Origin: Actinobacteria bacterium UBA3086 | Lineage (GTDB): Bacteria; Actinomycetota; Coriobacteriia; Anaerosomatales; UBA3086 | DNA length: 24,116 nucleotides | Assembly (NCBI GenBank): GCA_002367305.1 | Contig: DFBG01000040.1 | Span: 6,944-31,059 of the forward strand | Reading direction: 5' to 3' | Part shown: piece by piece, positions 1 through 8,265 of the stretch | Position numbering within the stretch: the stretch's first letter is position 1 | Layout of the letters: every line of letters starts with the position of its first letter | Notes under the pieces: generated by a model | The model's input: only the letters and a program-made list of their open reading frames with translations | Told to the model about the DNA's origin: nothing | Database searches by the model: none | Position numbers and translations under genes: made by a program

Positions 1-2235
1 ATGGCGGCCCAGAACAAGGCCAGTGTGTTCGATCTCAAACAGGCGCGCGCCAAGCGAATCGGAAAGGAGCGGGCGGAGACGCTGCCCGATTCCGATCTCG
101 TCGTGTGCACCTGCCCGCCTGCAGAAGAGATCATGGCCGAGTTCAGCGGCGATGGGCTGGCCGGCAAGATGTACCCGGGCTTCGAGGAGCGTGGCGAGCA
201 GGCGCGCATGGCCGAGGCGGTCGTGGAGGCGTTCACCCGCGGTGGTCATGTCGCGGTCGAGGCGGGGACCGGTGTGGGCAAGTCACTCGCGTATCTGGTA
301 CCCGCTGCCCGGTTCGCTCTGCACAACGGTGTGGGCGTTGGCGTTGCCACTAAAACGAACTCGTTGCTCGATCAACTCATCTACAGTGAACTGCCGGCGC
401 TCTCTCAGGCGATTGAGGCCGAGGGGGGAGAGCCGCTTCGCTACGTGGCGCTCAAGGGCTACGACCACTATCCCTGTTTGCGCAAGATCGACCAGTTCGC
501 CATGTCGCTCGGAGATGCGTCGGATGAGGGCGAGATCGCTGCGACAGCCGCGCTGCTCGCATGGACGGCCCAGTCCAGCTGGGGTGATCTTGACGCCACC
601 AACATTCACTGGCGGCGCCCCCTGCGATCGGCGCTCGCGGCATCGGTCCCGGACTGCACCCACAAGCGTTGTCGCTTCTATCCCAACCTCTGCTACCTGC
701 ACGGGGCTCGGAGAAGAGCTTCATCGGCACATATCGTGGTCACCAACCACGCGCTGCTCTTTCGCGACGTTGTCGTCGAGGGCGGCATCCTGCCTCCATT
801 GCGGCACTGGGTGATCGACGAGGCCCACGCTGCGGAGTCCGAGGCGCGCAAGCAGCTTTCTATGACAGCGAGCCGGTCGGAGCTCTCGATCGTATTGGGC
901 TCGCTCCGTTCGGGCACGCGAGGTGGTGCACTGGAGAACGTTCGTCGCGCGGTTCGCAAGCAGGCGCTGGACGATCCGAGCGTGATCTTCACCCTGCTCG
1001 CTCAGATGGAAGAGACCGTCACGAATGCGGCCACCCTGTCTGACTCGCTGTTCGAGTTCGTGCGCGACCTGGGTGCGGAGACCGCTGATTCTGGTTACGA
1101 CACCCGCGAGATGCGTGTGACACCGCAACTCCGAGATACCGGTGCCTGGGGCACGGTGGCCGGTGTGGGCTCGTCGCTCGCGAAGAGGCTCAAGTCCATC
1201 GTGGAGGACGGCCGCACCCTCATGACGCGTTTGGAGGAGATAGGGCCGGAACTGGGCGACGCGCGCGCCGATCTTGTGGGACTTCTGTCCCGGTGTGCCG
1301 GTCAGGCTGAGGCGCTGGTGGCGGTCATCGATGGCGAGGAGACCAGATTCGTCTACTCGGTCACGGTCGACAGACGGCCCAAGAACAACGTCGACAAGCT
1401 AGCAGCCTCACTGCTCGACGTCGGCGAGATCCTCGCCGAGGATTTCTTTCCTCGCACACGGTCCGCCATTTTCACGTCGGCGACCATCGCCACCGGCGAT
1501 GATTTCTCTCATTTCGCTCGATCGATAGGGCTTGATCGTCTCGAAGGTGACCCCTGGGTCTCATTGAGGCTCGATTCCAGCTACGACTTTGAGCGGCAGA
1601 TGGCGGTCTTCGTGCCTCGAGACATAGATCCTCCAAGCGCGCGCGGCGGGTATCTCGCGCAGCTCGAGTCGCTTCTGTACGACCTGCACATGGAGATGGG
1701 CGGGTCGGTGTTGACGCTCTTCACCAACCGTCGCGACATGGACGCGCTGTACCGAGCGATCGGTCCGCGATTACGCGAGCATGGTCTGGGGCTGCTGGTC
1801 CAGGGCCGTGGTGCGTCTGCCAAACGACTGCGCGATGAGTTCGTGGCCGATGAGCGACTGTCGCTGTTCGCGACCAAGTCGTTCTGGGAGGGCTTCGACG
1901 CCAAGGGCGACACGCTGCGTTGCGTCGTGGTCCCCAAGTTGCCGTTCGGGCCGGTGAACGACCCACTGCTCGAGGAGCGCAAGGAGCGCGATGGTGCATG
2001 GTGGCAGCACTACTATCTGCCCGAGGCGATCATCGAGCTGAAGCAGGCGGCTGGACGTCTGATCAGGTCCTCAACCGACGAGGGGTGTCTCGTGTTGGCA
2101 GACACACGGGTCATTGGCGGCAAGCCGTATGGGCGGCGGTTCCTGGAGAGCCTGCCGGTCCGCGACATCGAGGTCATGGACTCCAAGGACGTGGCATCCG
2201 AGGTCGGGCGTCGGTTCGGGCGTCAGCCCGAGTAG
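1..2235 (+). CDS. dinG: DinG/XPD-type ATP-dependent DNA helicase with Fe-S cysteines
   Basis: Superfamily 2 helicase of the XPD/DinG group, expected to unwind DNA 5'-3' in repair or at R-loops and forks. Seen directly: Walker A EAGTGVGKS (residues 87-95), DEAH box VIDEAH (271-276), the VVTNHALL segment (246-253), and four cysteines C159, C219, C224 and C231 between motifs I and II, where the family binds a [4Fe-4S] cluster. The C-terminal half has motif IV-like LTLFTNRRDMDAL, motif V-like ATKSFWEGFD and motif VI QAAGRLIRS. Length (744 aa) is normal for the family. The ATG is base 1 of the window, so its RBS and promoter cannot be seen and a start further upstream is possible. The 3' end overlaps the convergent pafC-like gene by 13 bp. 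Function by homology is secure; the dinG symbol is used at family level. Confidence 0.93.
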   Translation: MAAQNKASVFDLKQARAKRIGKERAETLPDSDLVVCTCPPAEEIMAEFSGDGLAGKMYPGFEERGEQARMAEAVVEAFTRGGHVAVEAGTGVGKSLAYLVPAARFALHNGVGVGVATKTNSLLDQLIYSELPALSQAIEAEGGEPLRYVALKGYDHYPCLRKIDQFAMSLGDASDEGEIAATAALLAWTAQSSWGDLDATNIHWRRPLRSALAASVPDCTHKRCRFYPNLCYLHGARRRASSAHIVVTNHALLFRDVVVEGGILPPLRHWVIDEAHAAESEARKQLSMTASRSELSIVLGSLRSGTRGGALENVRRAVRKQALDDPSVIFTLLAQMEETVTNAATLSDSLFEFVRDLGAETADSGYDTREMRVTPQLRDTGAWGTVAGVGSSLAKRLKSIVEDGRTLMTRLEEIGPELGDARADLVGLLSRCAGQAEALVAVIDGEETRFVYSVTVDRRPKNNVDKLAASLLDVGEILAEDFFPRTRSAIFTSATIATGDDFSHFARSIGLDRLEGDPWVSLRLDSSYDFERQMAVFVPRDIDPPSARGGYLAQLESLLYDLHMEMGGSVLTLFTNRRDMDALYRAIGPRLREHGLGLLVQGRGASAKRLRDEFVADERLSLFATKSFWEGFDAKGDTLRCVVVPKLPFGPVNDPLLEERKERDGAWWQHYYLPEAIIELKQAAGRLIRSSTDEGCLVLADTRVIGGKPYGRRFLESLPVRDIEVMDSKDVASEVGRRFGRQPE

Positions 2236-3149
2236 CTCTCCGCTACGGCCAGGACCGCTGCGCGGACCTCGGGCGGGGACAGTGCTTCCGCGGTTCCGCC
2301 GCGAGCGGCCACGCGACGCGCGATCCAGTCGGTGCCCGCAAACGGGATATCCACGACGAGAGTGTCTGCTGTGGAGCCATTCACCACGCAGGCTCCGGGC
2401 CAGTCCCGAGCCGAGAAATCGGCCGGGTTGTCGAATCGCACGCGTGCGAGCGGCAGGTTGCCTGAGGGCGCTGCGGAAGGGGGCACCACGTCTGCCGATG
2501 AGGACTCGAAAGTCTCGCCGGTCTCCCTCGCCGAGCGGATCCGGTCGATCCGGAACGTGCGCTCTGCACCCGCCAGTCGGCAGCGGGCCGCGACGTACCA
2601 CGCGCCACGCTCGGCGAACAGCACCAGCGGCTCTATGTGGCGCGCGGTACACGCGCCACCGGCGCCCTCGTATTCGATCGCGACCACCCGGTGGGCGCCG
2701 GTGGCCGCCGCGAGGGAGGCGTACGTCCCACTCGCATGTCGCGCACTCGCCGCCTGTACCATGCGCTCGGCTTCAGAGGCGTCGAACTCCCTCGCGGTCG
2801 CGCCCCCGAGTCGCTGCACCAGCGGGTCGTCGGCTGCGTAACCGGCAGCCTGCAGCGCGGCGGCAAGTGCGTTGGCCTCAGTGAGCGACAGGCGCACGGG
2901 CCGATCCAGTGATGGCAGCGCCGAGTAGACCTCGACCATTCCGTCGACCACGAACACGTCGATCATCTCGTCGGGGGTGAAGGGAGCAATTCCGCAGAGC
3001 GAAAGCGTAGAGAGGTCGGACGCAAGCTCGGACGGCGAGGCCCCCAGTTCTGCCGCCAGATTCTCTAGCGGTATCTCGGTGCCGCTTTCGAGGCGGGCGA
3101 TGATCGCCAATAGACGGCGAGCTCGTTCGGAGGCGGGGGTTCTAGCCAT
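2223..3149 (-). CDS. pafC: WYL-domain transcriptional regulator, PafC-like
   Basis: 308-aa regulator with an N-terminal winged-helix-like segment (about residues 5-75) and a WYL domain with the signature GAWYVAARCRLAGAERTFRIDRI spread over roughly residues 193-215. In actinobacteria PafB and PafC act together as an activator of DNA-damage genes, with the WYL domain sensing a nucleic-acid-like ligand. Its ATG overlaps the end of the upstream WYL gene by 8 bp (ATGGCTAG), so the two are translationally coupled, as in known pafBC pairs. The 3' end runs 13 bp into the end of the convergent dinG-like gene. Usual Pup-proteasome neighbours are not in this window. The WYL call is certain; assignment as PafC rather than another WYL paralog rests on tandem arrangement and order. 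Confidence 0.85.
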   Translation of the reverse strand: MARTPASERARRLLAIIARLESGTEIPLENLAAELGASPSELASDLSTLSLCGIAPFTPDEMIDVFVVDGMVEVYSALPSLDRPVRLSLTEANALAAALQAAGYAADDPLVQRLGGATAREFDASEAERMVQAASARHASGTYASLAAATGAHRVVAIEYEGAGGACTARHIEPLVLFAERGAWYVAARCRLAGAERTFRIDRIRSARETGETFESSSADVVPPSAAPSGNLPLARVRFDNPADFSARDWPGACVVNGSTADTLVVDIPFAGTDWIARRVAARGGTAEALSPPEVRAAVLAVAESYSG

Positions 3150-4107
3150 GAATCAGCGCCACCTCTCGAGCCGTGTCCGCGAGTTGCGTGGCGATGTCGC
3201 CCGGCGATTCTATCCTGATGCCAGGGCCGTTCTCGATCACCCAGCGCACCAATGACCCAGCGTCGCGGGCGGTCACGGTCCAGAGGACCTCATTCCCGTC
3301 ATCACGGAGGGACCCGAGGTCCGAGGCCAGACCCGCCGCGCGCCAGGAGGCATGTTCGTCGAAACGCAGAACCGCCTCGAACTCATGTGCGCCGTACTGG
3401 AACGGGAGGCGAATGAATGTCGAAACATCGAAGTTCTCAGGTCGTGTGAAATCCGGGGATTTGGGACGAGCGGTGTTGACGATGAGCTCGTTCATCCGTG
3501 CGACGGTGTAGGTGCGGGGTTCATCGCGATCGGTGTCGCGGCCCACCATGTACCAACGGCCATCACGCAGGAAGAGGCCGTAGGGCTCCACGTCGTGGGG
3601 GGCGGTGCGGCCGAGTGAGTTGGTGTAAGAGAACCCCACGCGCTTCGAGTTGCGGGTGGCGAGCTCCAAGGTTGCGGCGTCATCGGCCTGCTCTCCCGGG
3701 GACTCGTCGGCCTGACGCGAAGCGACCGGCACGTCGAACGACTCCAGACCGCTAGCGAGCTTTGCCAGCGCGAGCCTGAGCTCCGGAGCGAACGGGAATG
3801 ATACGTCACTCAGAGCGGCGGTGCCTGCTGCTCGCACGGCCGCTGCCTCACTGGCTGAGAGCGCGACATCCGCGACGAATGTGGCCCCTGCGTCGAGCTG
3901 ATACCGTCCGGTCTCGTCGGCTTCGATCACGAATCCTGCTGCACGCAGTTCGTCTTTGTCGCGCTCGAACATGCGCAGGAACGCCGCTTCGTCCTGTCCC
4001 TCGGGGTAGCCGACCACGTCGCGCCTCAGGGACTCGAGGCCCACGGGGTCTTTGGCGTGCGCCAGATACAGCGCGAGGTTCACTATGCGTTCAACGGCGT
4101 CTGCCAT
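3142..4107 (-). CDS. pafB: WYL-domain transcriptional regulator, PafB-like
   Basis: First gene of a leftward two-gene WYL operon. The 321-aa product has an N-terminal helix-turn-helix region (residues 1-65, RIVNLALYLAHAKDPVGLES onward) and a WYL domain with RWYMVGRDTDRDEPRTYTVARM around residues 193-215. The preceding VEPYGLFLRDG strand is typical of the family. ATG 4107 has the SD-like GAGGAGA about 5 nt upstream on the minus strand. A TATACT hexamer on the minus strand (4159-4154) could be the -10 element. Expected role with the downstream PafC-like protein: a heteromeric DNA-damage-responsive activator. The pairing with a convergent DinG-type helicase fits a repair context but does not prove regulation. 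Confidence 0.86.
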   Translation of the reverse strand: MADAVERIVNLALYLAHAKDPVGLESLRRDVVGYPEGQDEAAFLRMFERDKDELRAAGFVIEADETGRYQLDAGATFVADVALSASEAAAVRAAGTAALSDVSFPFAPELRLALAKLASGLESFDVPVASRQADESPGEQADDAATLELATRNSKRVGFSYTNSLGRTAPHDVEPYGLFLRDGRWYMVGRDTDRDEPRTYTVARMNELIVNTARPKSPDFTRPENFDVSTFIRLPFQYGAHEFEAVLRFDEHASWRAAGLASDLGSLRDDGNEVLWTVTARDAGSLVRWVIENGPGIRIESPGDIATQLADTAREVALIHG

Positions 4108-4153
4108 GAGGTCTCCTCGGCTGGGCTCGATGCGATCAGGTATCGGAAGTCCG

Positions 4154-4159
4154 AGTATA
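4154..4159 (-). promoter_or_regulatory. possible -10 element for the pafBC-like operon
   Basis: TATACT on the minus strand, about 47 nt upstream of the pafB-like ATG, is a good match to a sigma-70-type -10 hexamer. No convincing -35 hexamer was found at 16-18 bp, so this is a weak call. Confidence 0.35.
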
Positions 4160-4225
4160 TTGCAGCGGCCTGTCCCGATTCTAGCCGAGGAGCCTACTGC
4201 GTGAGAGAAAAGTCGGGCAAAAGGA

Positions 4226-4255
4226 AACGAGGCGCGTGGGGGGACGCGCCTCGTT
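4226..4255 (-). terminator. perfect 12-bp hairpin, terminator-like on the minus strand
   Basis: AACGAGGCGCGT and its exact complement flank a six-base loop (GGGGGG on plus, CCCCCC on minus). On the minus strand the stem is followed by TCCTTTT, resembling an intrinsic terminator; the plus-strand tail (CAATTT) is less U-rich. No gene reads leftward into it, so it may end an antisense or small RNA starting between about 4256 and 4600, or act as a leader structure. The stem is directly visible; the function is inferred. Confidence 0.45.
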
Positions 4256-4528
4256 CAATTTCGAGCGGTCGTCCCCCGACCCTGAGGGGGGGGGAGGAGA
4301 GGTCGGGTCGACCAGCTCGCATGTATCCTAGCAACAGATATGCCATTTTGAAACTTCGTTAAGGTTGAACAGTCTCCGGTAACTCCGTTGCGGGGGGGGC
4401 AGGATGAGGATCAGGGGTGACCGGGAACAGTTTCATCGGTGATTCTGAGAACCGATTCCCCCGGTCGGGTATCCTCCAAGATGACAGTGGAGGGGCCCGC
4501 GGAAGAGGGGCGTCTCGGAGGAGGACTC

Positions 4529-5491
4529 ATGGAAACGTATGACATAGATACCGATGCGGTGCAGCGCGCTCCGGAAGAGCCGCCACGCAAGCGTCGCCTC
4601 TGGCTCTGGATTCTCCTTGTGCTGCTTGTGGCCGGGGCTCTGGGCTTCGGGGGCTATCTCGTGTTCGGTGAGATGCAGGCTCAGCAAGCGGCGAGCGACG
4701 ACATCGACGCGGCGTCACGACTTCTGGAGTCGGCAGATGCGATCGTGATCGAGGTCGATGAGGTCGTGCGCGCTGAGATCGATGCCGAGCTGGGTGTTCG
4801 TGCTCAGGATCTGCGCGGTGAGCTACCCGCAGCACTGGACGACCTGAGCGCGGCAATCGCCCTCGTCGACGGGGCACTGGACGAACTTCCTGGGGCCGAC
4901 GTCCCGTACGCACGAGCGCTCAAGGCCTCCGCCGAACCGCGTATCGAGATGCTTGAGCTGGCCGATGGGCTGCTTGCGGCCAACGTGAAGGCCGCCGCCG
5001 CACTCGATCCATCGATCGAAGCCTGGGACCTAGTCCTTGAGGCCGAGGCCATTTCCGATCAGGCGGTGGCCAAGTACAACGAGCTTGAGAAGGAGAGCGT
5101 CACTGAATCGGTCGAGCTTTCGACCAAGGCTGAGGAACTCATCGGTCGTGCGAACGAGTTGTTCAGCGAGGCGGCCACCGGTTTCCCTGAAGCCGATTTT
5201 TCCGACTACCTCAGCTACTGTGAGGGCAAGTTGGAGATGTTGGCTTTGTCCAAGAAGGCGGACGAGAGTTGGCTTGCCGGCAAGATCGAAGAGGCCAACG
5301 AGACCATCTCGCAGTACAACGAAAAGGAGACCGCAGTGATCGAGCTCGCGAAAACGCTGCCCGATTCACCGGTCGAAGCAGTCGCAGTCGCGTATGAGGC
5401 GCTTGCCGACGATGACACCACGTCCTATTTCGATGCACGGCAGAATGCCACGCAGGCCGACGCTGCGCTACAGGAATTCGGCGGCGTTTAG
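4529..5491 (+). CDS. single-pass membrane protein with long helical extracytoplasmic domain, unknown function
   Basis: Not recognised as a named family. The 320-aa product has a short charged cytoplasmic N-terminus (RKRR just before the membrane), one TM segment (about residues 25-47) and a roughly 270-residue acidic, Ala/Glu/Leu-rich region predicted to be almost all helix or coiled coil, with one cysteine. The start at 4529 is chosen because GGAGGA lies 6 nt upstream; an in-frame ATG at 4439 would add 30 residues with no SD. It sits 51 bp upstream of another membrane protein on the same strand and may share its transcript. Topology (N-in, helical domain outside) is inferred from the positive-inside rule. 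A cell-envelope or sensor-like role is possible but unsupported. Confidence 0.8.
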   Translation: METYDIDTDAVQRAPEEPPRKRRLWLWILLVLLVAGALGFGGYLVFGEMQAQQAASDDIDAASRLLESADAIVIEVDEVVRAEIDAELGVRAQDLRGELPAALDDLSAAIALVDGALDELPGADVPYARALKASAEPRIEMLELADGLLAANVKAAAALDPSIEAWDLVLEAEAISDQAVAKYNELEKESVTESVELSTKAEELIGRANELFSEAATGFPEADFSDYLSYCEGKLEMLALSKKADESWLAGKIEEANETISQYNEKETAVIELAKTLPDSPVEAVAVAYEALADDDTTSYFDARQNATQADAALQEFGGV

Positions 5492-5542
5492 GCAGTTCAG
5501 GCGGGGTGATGGTTGAGGCAAGCCGATCTGGAGGGGGTCGCT

Positions 5543-6304
5543 ATGAGTGAGGCGTTTTGGTCCGGGTGGGGGTGGCCTGCGGCGACTGCGGCATTGGGAT
5601 TCGTGTACGTCGCGCTTCTCGCTGCGCAATGGTACAAGCGACGCAAGCCGCATCAGTTGGCGTGGGCTGTTGGCTTTCTGTTCTACGCGGTGGCCGCAGT
5701 CATGGAGGCGTACTCCGAGGCGACAGCTAACTGGGATCCAACGGTTTACCGTGTCTACATCGTGCTTGCGGCGTCCCTCGTCGGCTTCCTCGGTCTCGGC
5801 ACCCTCTACCTCATCGCCAAGCGGCGCATATGGGGTCATGCGTATCTCGCCTTCAATCTCGTGCTCCTTGTGGTGTTCTTCTACGGTACATTCACGGCCG
5901 ATCTGCTCATGGACCAACTGGTCCCTGGCATCACTGTCGGAGGAACGGCTCTCGGTTCTGGCGGAACCTTCCCCAGGTTCATGTCGCTGCCGTTCAATAT
6001 CCCCGGAACCCTACTTCTTCTTGGCGGCTCCGCGTGGTCGATCAAGCGGTTCTGGGGCAAGAAGGAGTATCGCTACCGCGCGTGGGCCAACGTGTTGATC
6101 ATCATCGGCACGCTGCTGATCGCTGGGGCGGGTTCCATGGCGCGCGCGGGAGTCACCGCCGGGCTTTATCCTGCCGAGATGGTGGCCAGTGCGATCCTAC
6201 TTGCGGGCTTCCTCATGGCGAGCACCTTGGAGAAGGGCGCCCATGCCATTCGCGCGAAACGAACCATGGCCGAGGCCGACGAGATCGCCGAATCGACGCG
6301 ATAG
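5543..6304 (+). CDS. seven-TM integral membrane protein, unknown function
   Basis: 253-aa polytopic membrane protein with about seven hydrophobic segments (near residues 12-31, 38-56, 68-91, 98-120, 150-168, 180-200 and 208-226) and a charged cytoplasmic tail (KGAHAIRAKRTMAEADEIAESTR, split here only by description). ATG 5543 is preferred because GGAGGGGG lies 5 nt upstream; a TTG at 5513 would add ten residues. No enzyme motif or known family signature was recognised. The seven-TM layout without a soluble output domain resembles the membrane halves of bacterial sensor proteins, but that is only a resemblance. It follows the 4529 gene closely and converges on the 640-aa exported protein, with a 31-bp gap holding only a weak 5-bp hairpin (6320-6332). 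Confidence 0.8.
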   Translation: MSEAFWSGWGWPAATAALGFVYVALLAAQWYKRRKPHQLAWAVGFLFYAVAAVMEAYSEATANWDPTVYRVYIVLAASLVGFLGLGTLYLIAKRRIWGHAYLAFNLVLLVVFFYGTFTADLLMDQLVPGITVGGTALGSGGTFPRFMSLPFNIPGTLLLLGGSAWSIKRFWGKKEYRYRAWANVLIIIGTLLIAGAGSMARAGVTAGLYPAEMVASAILLAGFLMASTLEKGAHAIRAKRTMAEADEIAESTR

Positions 6305-6335
6305 CAGAGCGATGTCCCGTCAGGCGACCTGAGTT

Positions 6336-8258
6336 CTACCCATCGACGCCGACGCCATCCAACTTCATCACAAACCGCACCCGACCGACTGCGCCCTCTG
6401 GCTTTCCCAGGAATGTGTCGTAGTCGGCTGCCGCAGACTTCATCGCACCGGTGAGTGCTTCACCCATGCGCCCGCCGTCCACCGCCTCATCGAGTCCCGA
6501 TGCCATTTCTCGCAGACCAGACGCGCTGGTCGTGACGCCGGGGAGGTACTGGCCCTGAAGCTTGCCGCCGTCACGTAGTGCGCCCAACGTGGCCATGAGC
6601 TCGCCGATCTGCGCGGGCATCGATTCGAGCGCTGAGAGTGACTCGCTGCTGCCGATAAGTCCCGACTCCATTTGGCCGAGACCCGAGGTCACGCCCTGTA
6701 GTCCGGCGAGTGTATCGACCATACCCGGCAGGGCCGTGTCGACAGGACCGGACGGTGTGGGCATGGGCACGACGCCCCCGTCGCGCAAAACCATCAGTGA
6801 GCCATTTATCTGCGCGAAGGCGTCGGGGATGACCGTCAGCGCCTGAGCTTCGATCGTGATTGTCTCGAGCCCGGAGATCGTCTGCGTCAGCCCGTCGGAT
6901 ATCTCCACGAGAGAGTCCCGAGTATCGGTGAGGCCCATGTCGAGGCCCAAGGCGCCATTGCCGTCTCGGAGTGCCGCGATCATGGCGTCCTGGGTCGCGA
7001 GTCCCGCCGCCAGTGCGGTGACTGTTGCATTGCCCGACCCGGCAGCTTCTGCCGCGGCGAGCGCCGTCAGCCCCGAGTTGCTCACAGCCAGCCCATCCAG
7101 GAACGATATCTGCCCATTCAACAGGGCGACCATTCCGTCGATGCCGTCGCGGCTCTCCTCGATGCCGGCGGTGAGCGATTCGATACCCGAGGCCAGCTCA
7201 CCGATGCTTGCGAACTGCGAGGTGTCGATTCCACCGATGATGCCGTCAAGGTAGGCGATCTGCCCGCCGATGAGCTGTTCGAGTCCCGCAGTGCCGTCGC
7301 CGAGGTCGCCCAAGGCGACGGTGAGATCACCGAATTGACCGGCCGACGAGGCGAGCCCTTCGGTATCGAATGCCGCAAAGCCGGTGATCACGCCGTCGAG
7401 CACGGCGGCGTGGCCATCCGAGAGCTGCGCGAGTCCGTCAACGCCCTCGCGAATGTCCGCGAACATCTGAGTGAAATCGAAGTCGGCTCCGCCCGGAAGC
7501 GTGGGGAACGCCGAGACGATGATCGGTTCGACCTGGATATCGGAACCGTCCATCTCGATGGATATCGTCTGTTCGTCCTGGGGGAACGCCATGAACGTGT
7601 ATGCCATGGTCGTTCCGGTGACACTCAGAATGTCGGCCTCTTCCACGATGTTGTTGAAGCGTGTCCCGTCCAGCGATATCTGTACGGGTGCGAGCATGGG
7701 AAGCCAGAAGTCCTTGTCCTCGATCACACTCGCACCACTGGCATCGAGGTACGTGATCTCTCTCGTCATTGGCACGATGTTACGCACGGTCACGTCGATC
7801 CGGAGATGTCCCTCGCGCCCGGCGAGATCCTCCGGAGCTATCTCGGATCCGTCGAGCGTGTACACCACCTCGACTTCAAGTGGAAGCGAAACATTGGTCT
7901 CTGCTCGATAGAAGAAGTCGCGTCGTCCATCAAGGGACAGATCCCACGTGATCTCGTCGCCCGCGATGCTGGCTTCCACATCATCCTTGAGAGCCTCGAC
8001 TCCGGTGACGTCGCCCCTGTCGGTGAGCGCCACATCGCCCGTGCCCTCCATCTGGAGCCAGTCGACCACGATCGTTTCACGATGCGCACCGGTGGCATCC
8101 ATGAGTACGTAGACCGTCTCGTCATCTATGACGGAGACATCGCCTGCAGAGCCGGGTGCTGAGACGGCGACAGAGGAGGCGAGCACGAGAGCCAGCATCG
8201 TTATGAGTGCGAGCGCAGCTCGGTTCCGGCGGGAGATTGCGTCGGCAAAGATTCTCAT
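6336..8258 (-). CDS. exported Leu-Gly heptad-repeat protein linked to MMPL exporter
   Basis: 640-aa protein with a Sec-type signal peptide (RRNR, then a hydrophobic stretch to about residue 34, VAVSA). A beta-rich domain follows (about 40-255). From about residue 265 to 610 runs a long region with the spaced pattern L-x-x-G (for example LAQLSDG, LEQLIGG, IESLTAG, GMVALLNG), as in the X-X-X-Leu-X-X-Gly heptad-repeat and YhgE/Pip-like exported proteins. No C-terminal TM anchor is evident, unlike full YhgE proteins. It starts 7 bp after the MMPL stop, so it is the third gene of the TetR-MMPL operon. Likely a surface or periplasm-equivalent partner of the exporter, perhaps an adaptor. Family resemblance is good; precise role unknown. 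Confidence 0.8.
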   Translation of the reverse strand: MRIFADAISRRNRAALALITMLALVLASSVAVSAPGSAGDVSVIDDETVYVLMDATGAHRETIVVDWLQMEGTGDVALTDRGDVTGVEALKDDVEASIAGDEITWDLSLDGRRDFFYRAETNVSLPLEVEVVYTLDGSEIAPEDLAGREGHLRIDVTVRNIVPMTREITYLDASGASVIEDKDFWLPMLAPVQISLDGTRFNNIVEEADILSVTGTTMAYTFMAFPQDEQTISIEMDGSDIQVEPIIVSAFPTLPGGADFDFTQMFADIREGVDGLAQLSDGHAAVLDGVITGFAAFDTEGLASSAGQFGDLTVALGDLGDGTAGLEQLIGGQIAYLDGIIGGIDTSQFASIGELASGIESLTAGIEESRDGIDGMVALLNGQISFLDGLAVSNSGLTALAAAEAAGSGNATVTALAAGLATQDAMIAALRDGNGALGLDMGLTDTRDSLVEISDGLTQTISGLETITIEAQALTVIPDAFAQINGSLMVLRDGGVVPMPTPSGPVDTALPGMVDTLAGLQGVTSGLGQMESGLIGSSESLSALESMPAQIGELMATLGALRDGGKLQGQYLPGVTTSASGLREMASGLDEAVDGGRMGEALTGAMKSAAADYDTFLGKPEGAVGRVRFVMKLDGVGVDG

Positions 8259-8265
8259 GGCTGTC

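Larger units (their letters stand above)
4108..4528. other. 421-bp divergent intergenic region with poly-G tracts
   Basis: This stretch separates the leftward pafB-like gene from the rightward 4529 gene. It contains no ORF that I believe. It does hold three G-runs on the plus strand: G6 at 4238-4243 (in the loop of a hairpin), G9 at 4286-4294 and G8 at 4392-4399. A perfect inverted repeat lies at 4226-4255. Homopolymers this long are conspicuous and could be slippage-prone. The promoter of the 4529 gene must lie here, but no clear -35/-10 pair was recognised. Confidence 0.7.

Noticed and set aside
4057..4362. 101-codon plus-strand frame across the pafB start and intergenic region
   Set aside because: Overlaps the pafB start and the hairpin, has no SD, and its composition is Arg/Gly-rich and non-gene-like.
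6320..6332. TCAGG-CGA-CCTGA hairpin between convergent genes, as a bidirectional terminator
   Set aside because: Only 5 bp with a 3-base loop and no T-run on either side; too weak to call.
7335..8162. 275-codon plus-strand frame opposite the exported repeat protein
   Set aside because: Antisense shadow; no RBS or family features, while the minus-strand gene has a signal peptide and repeats and fits its operon.
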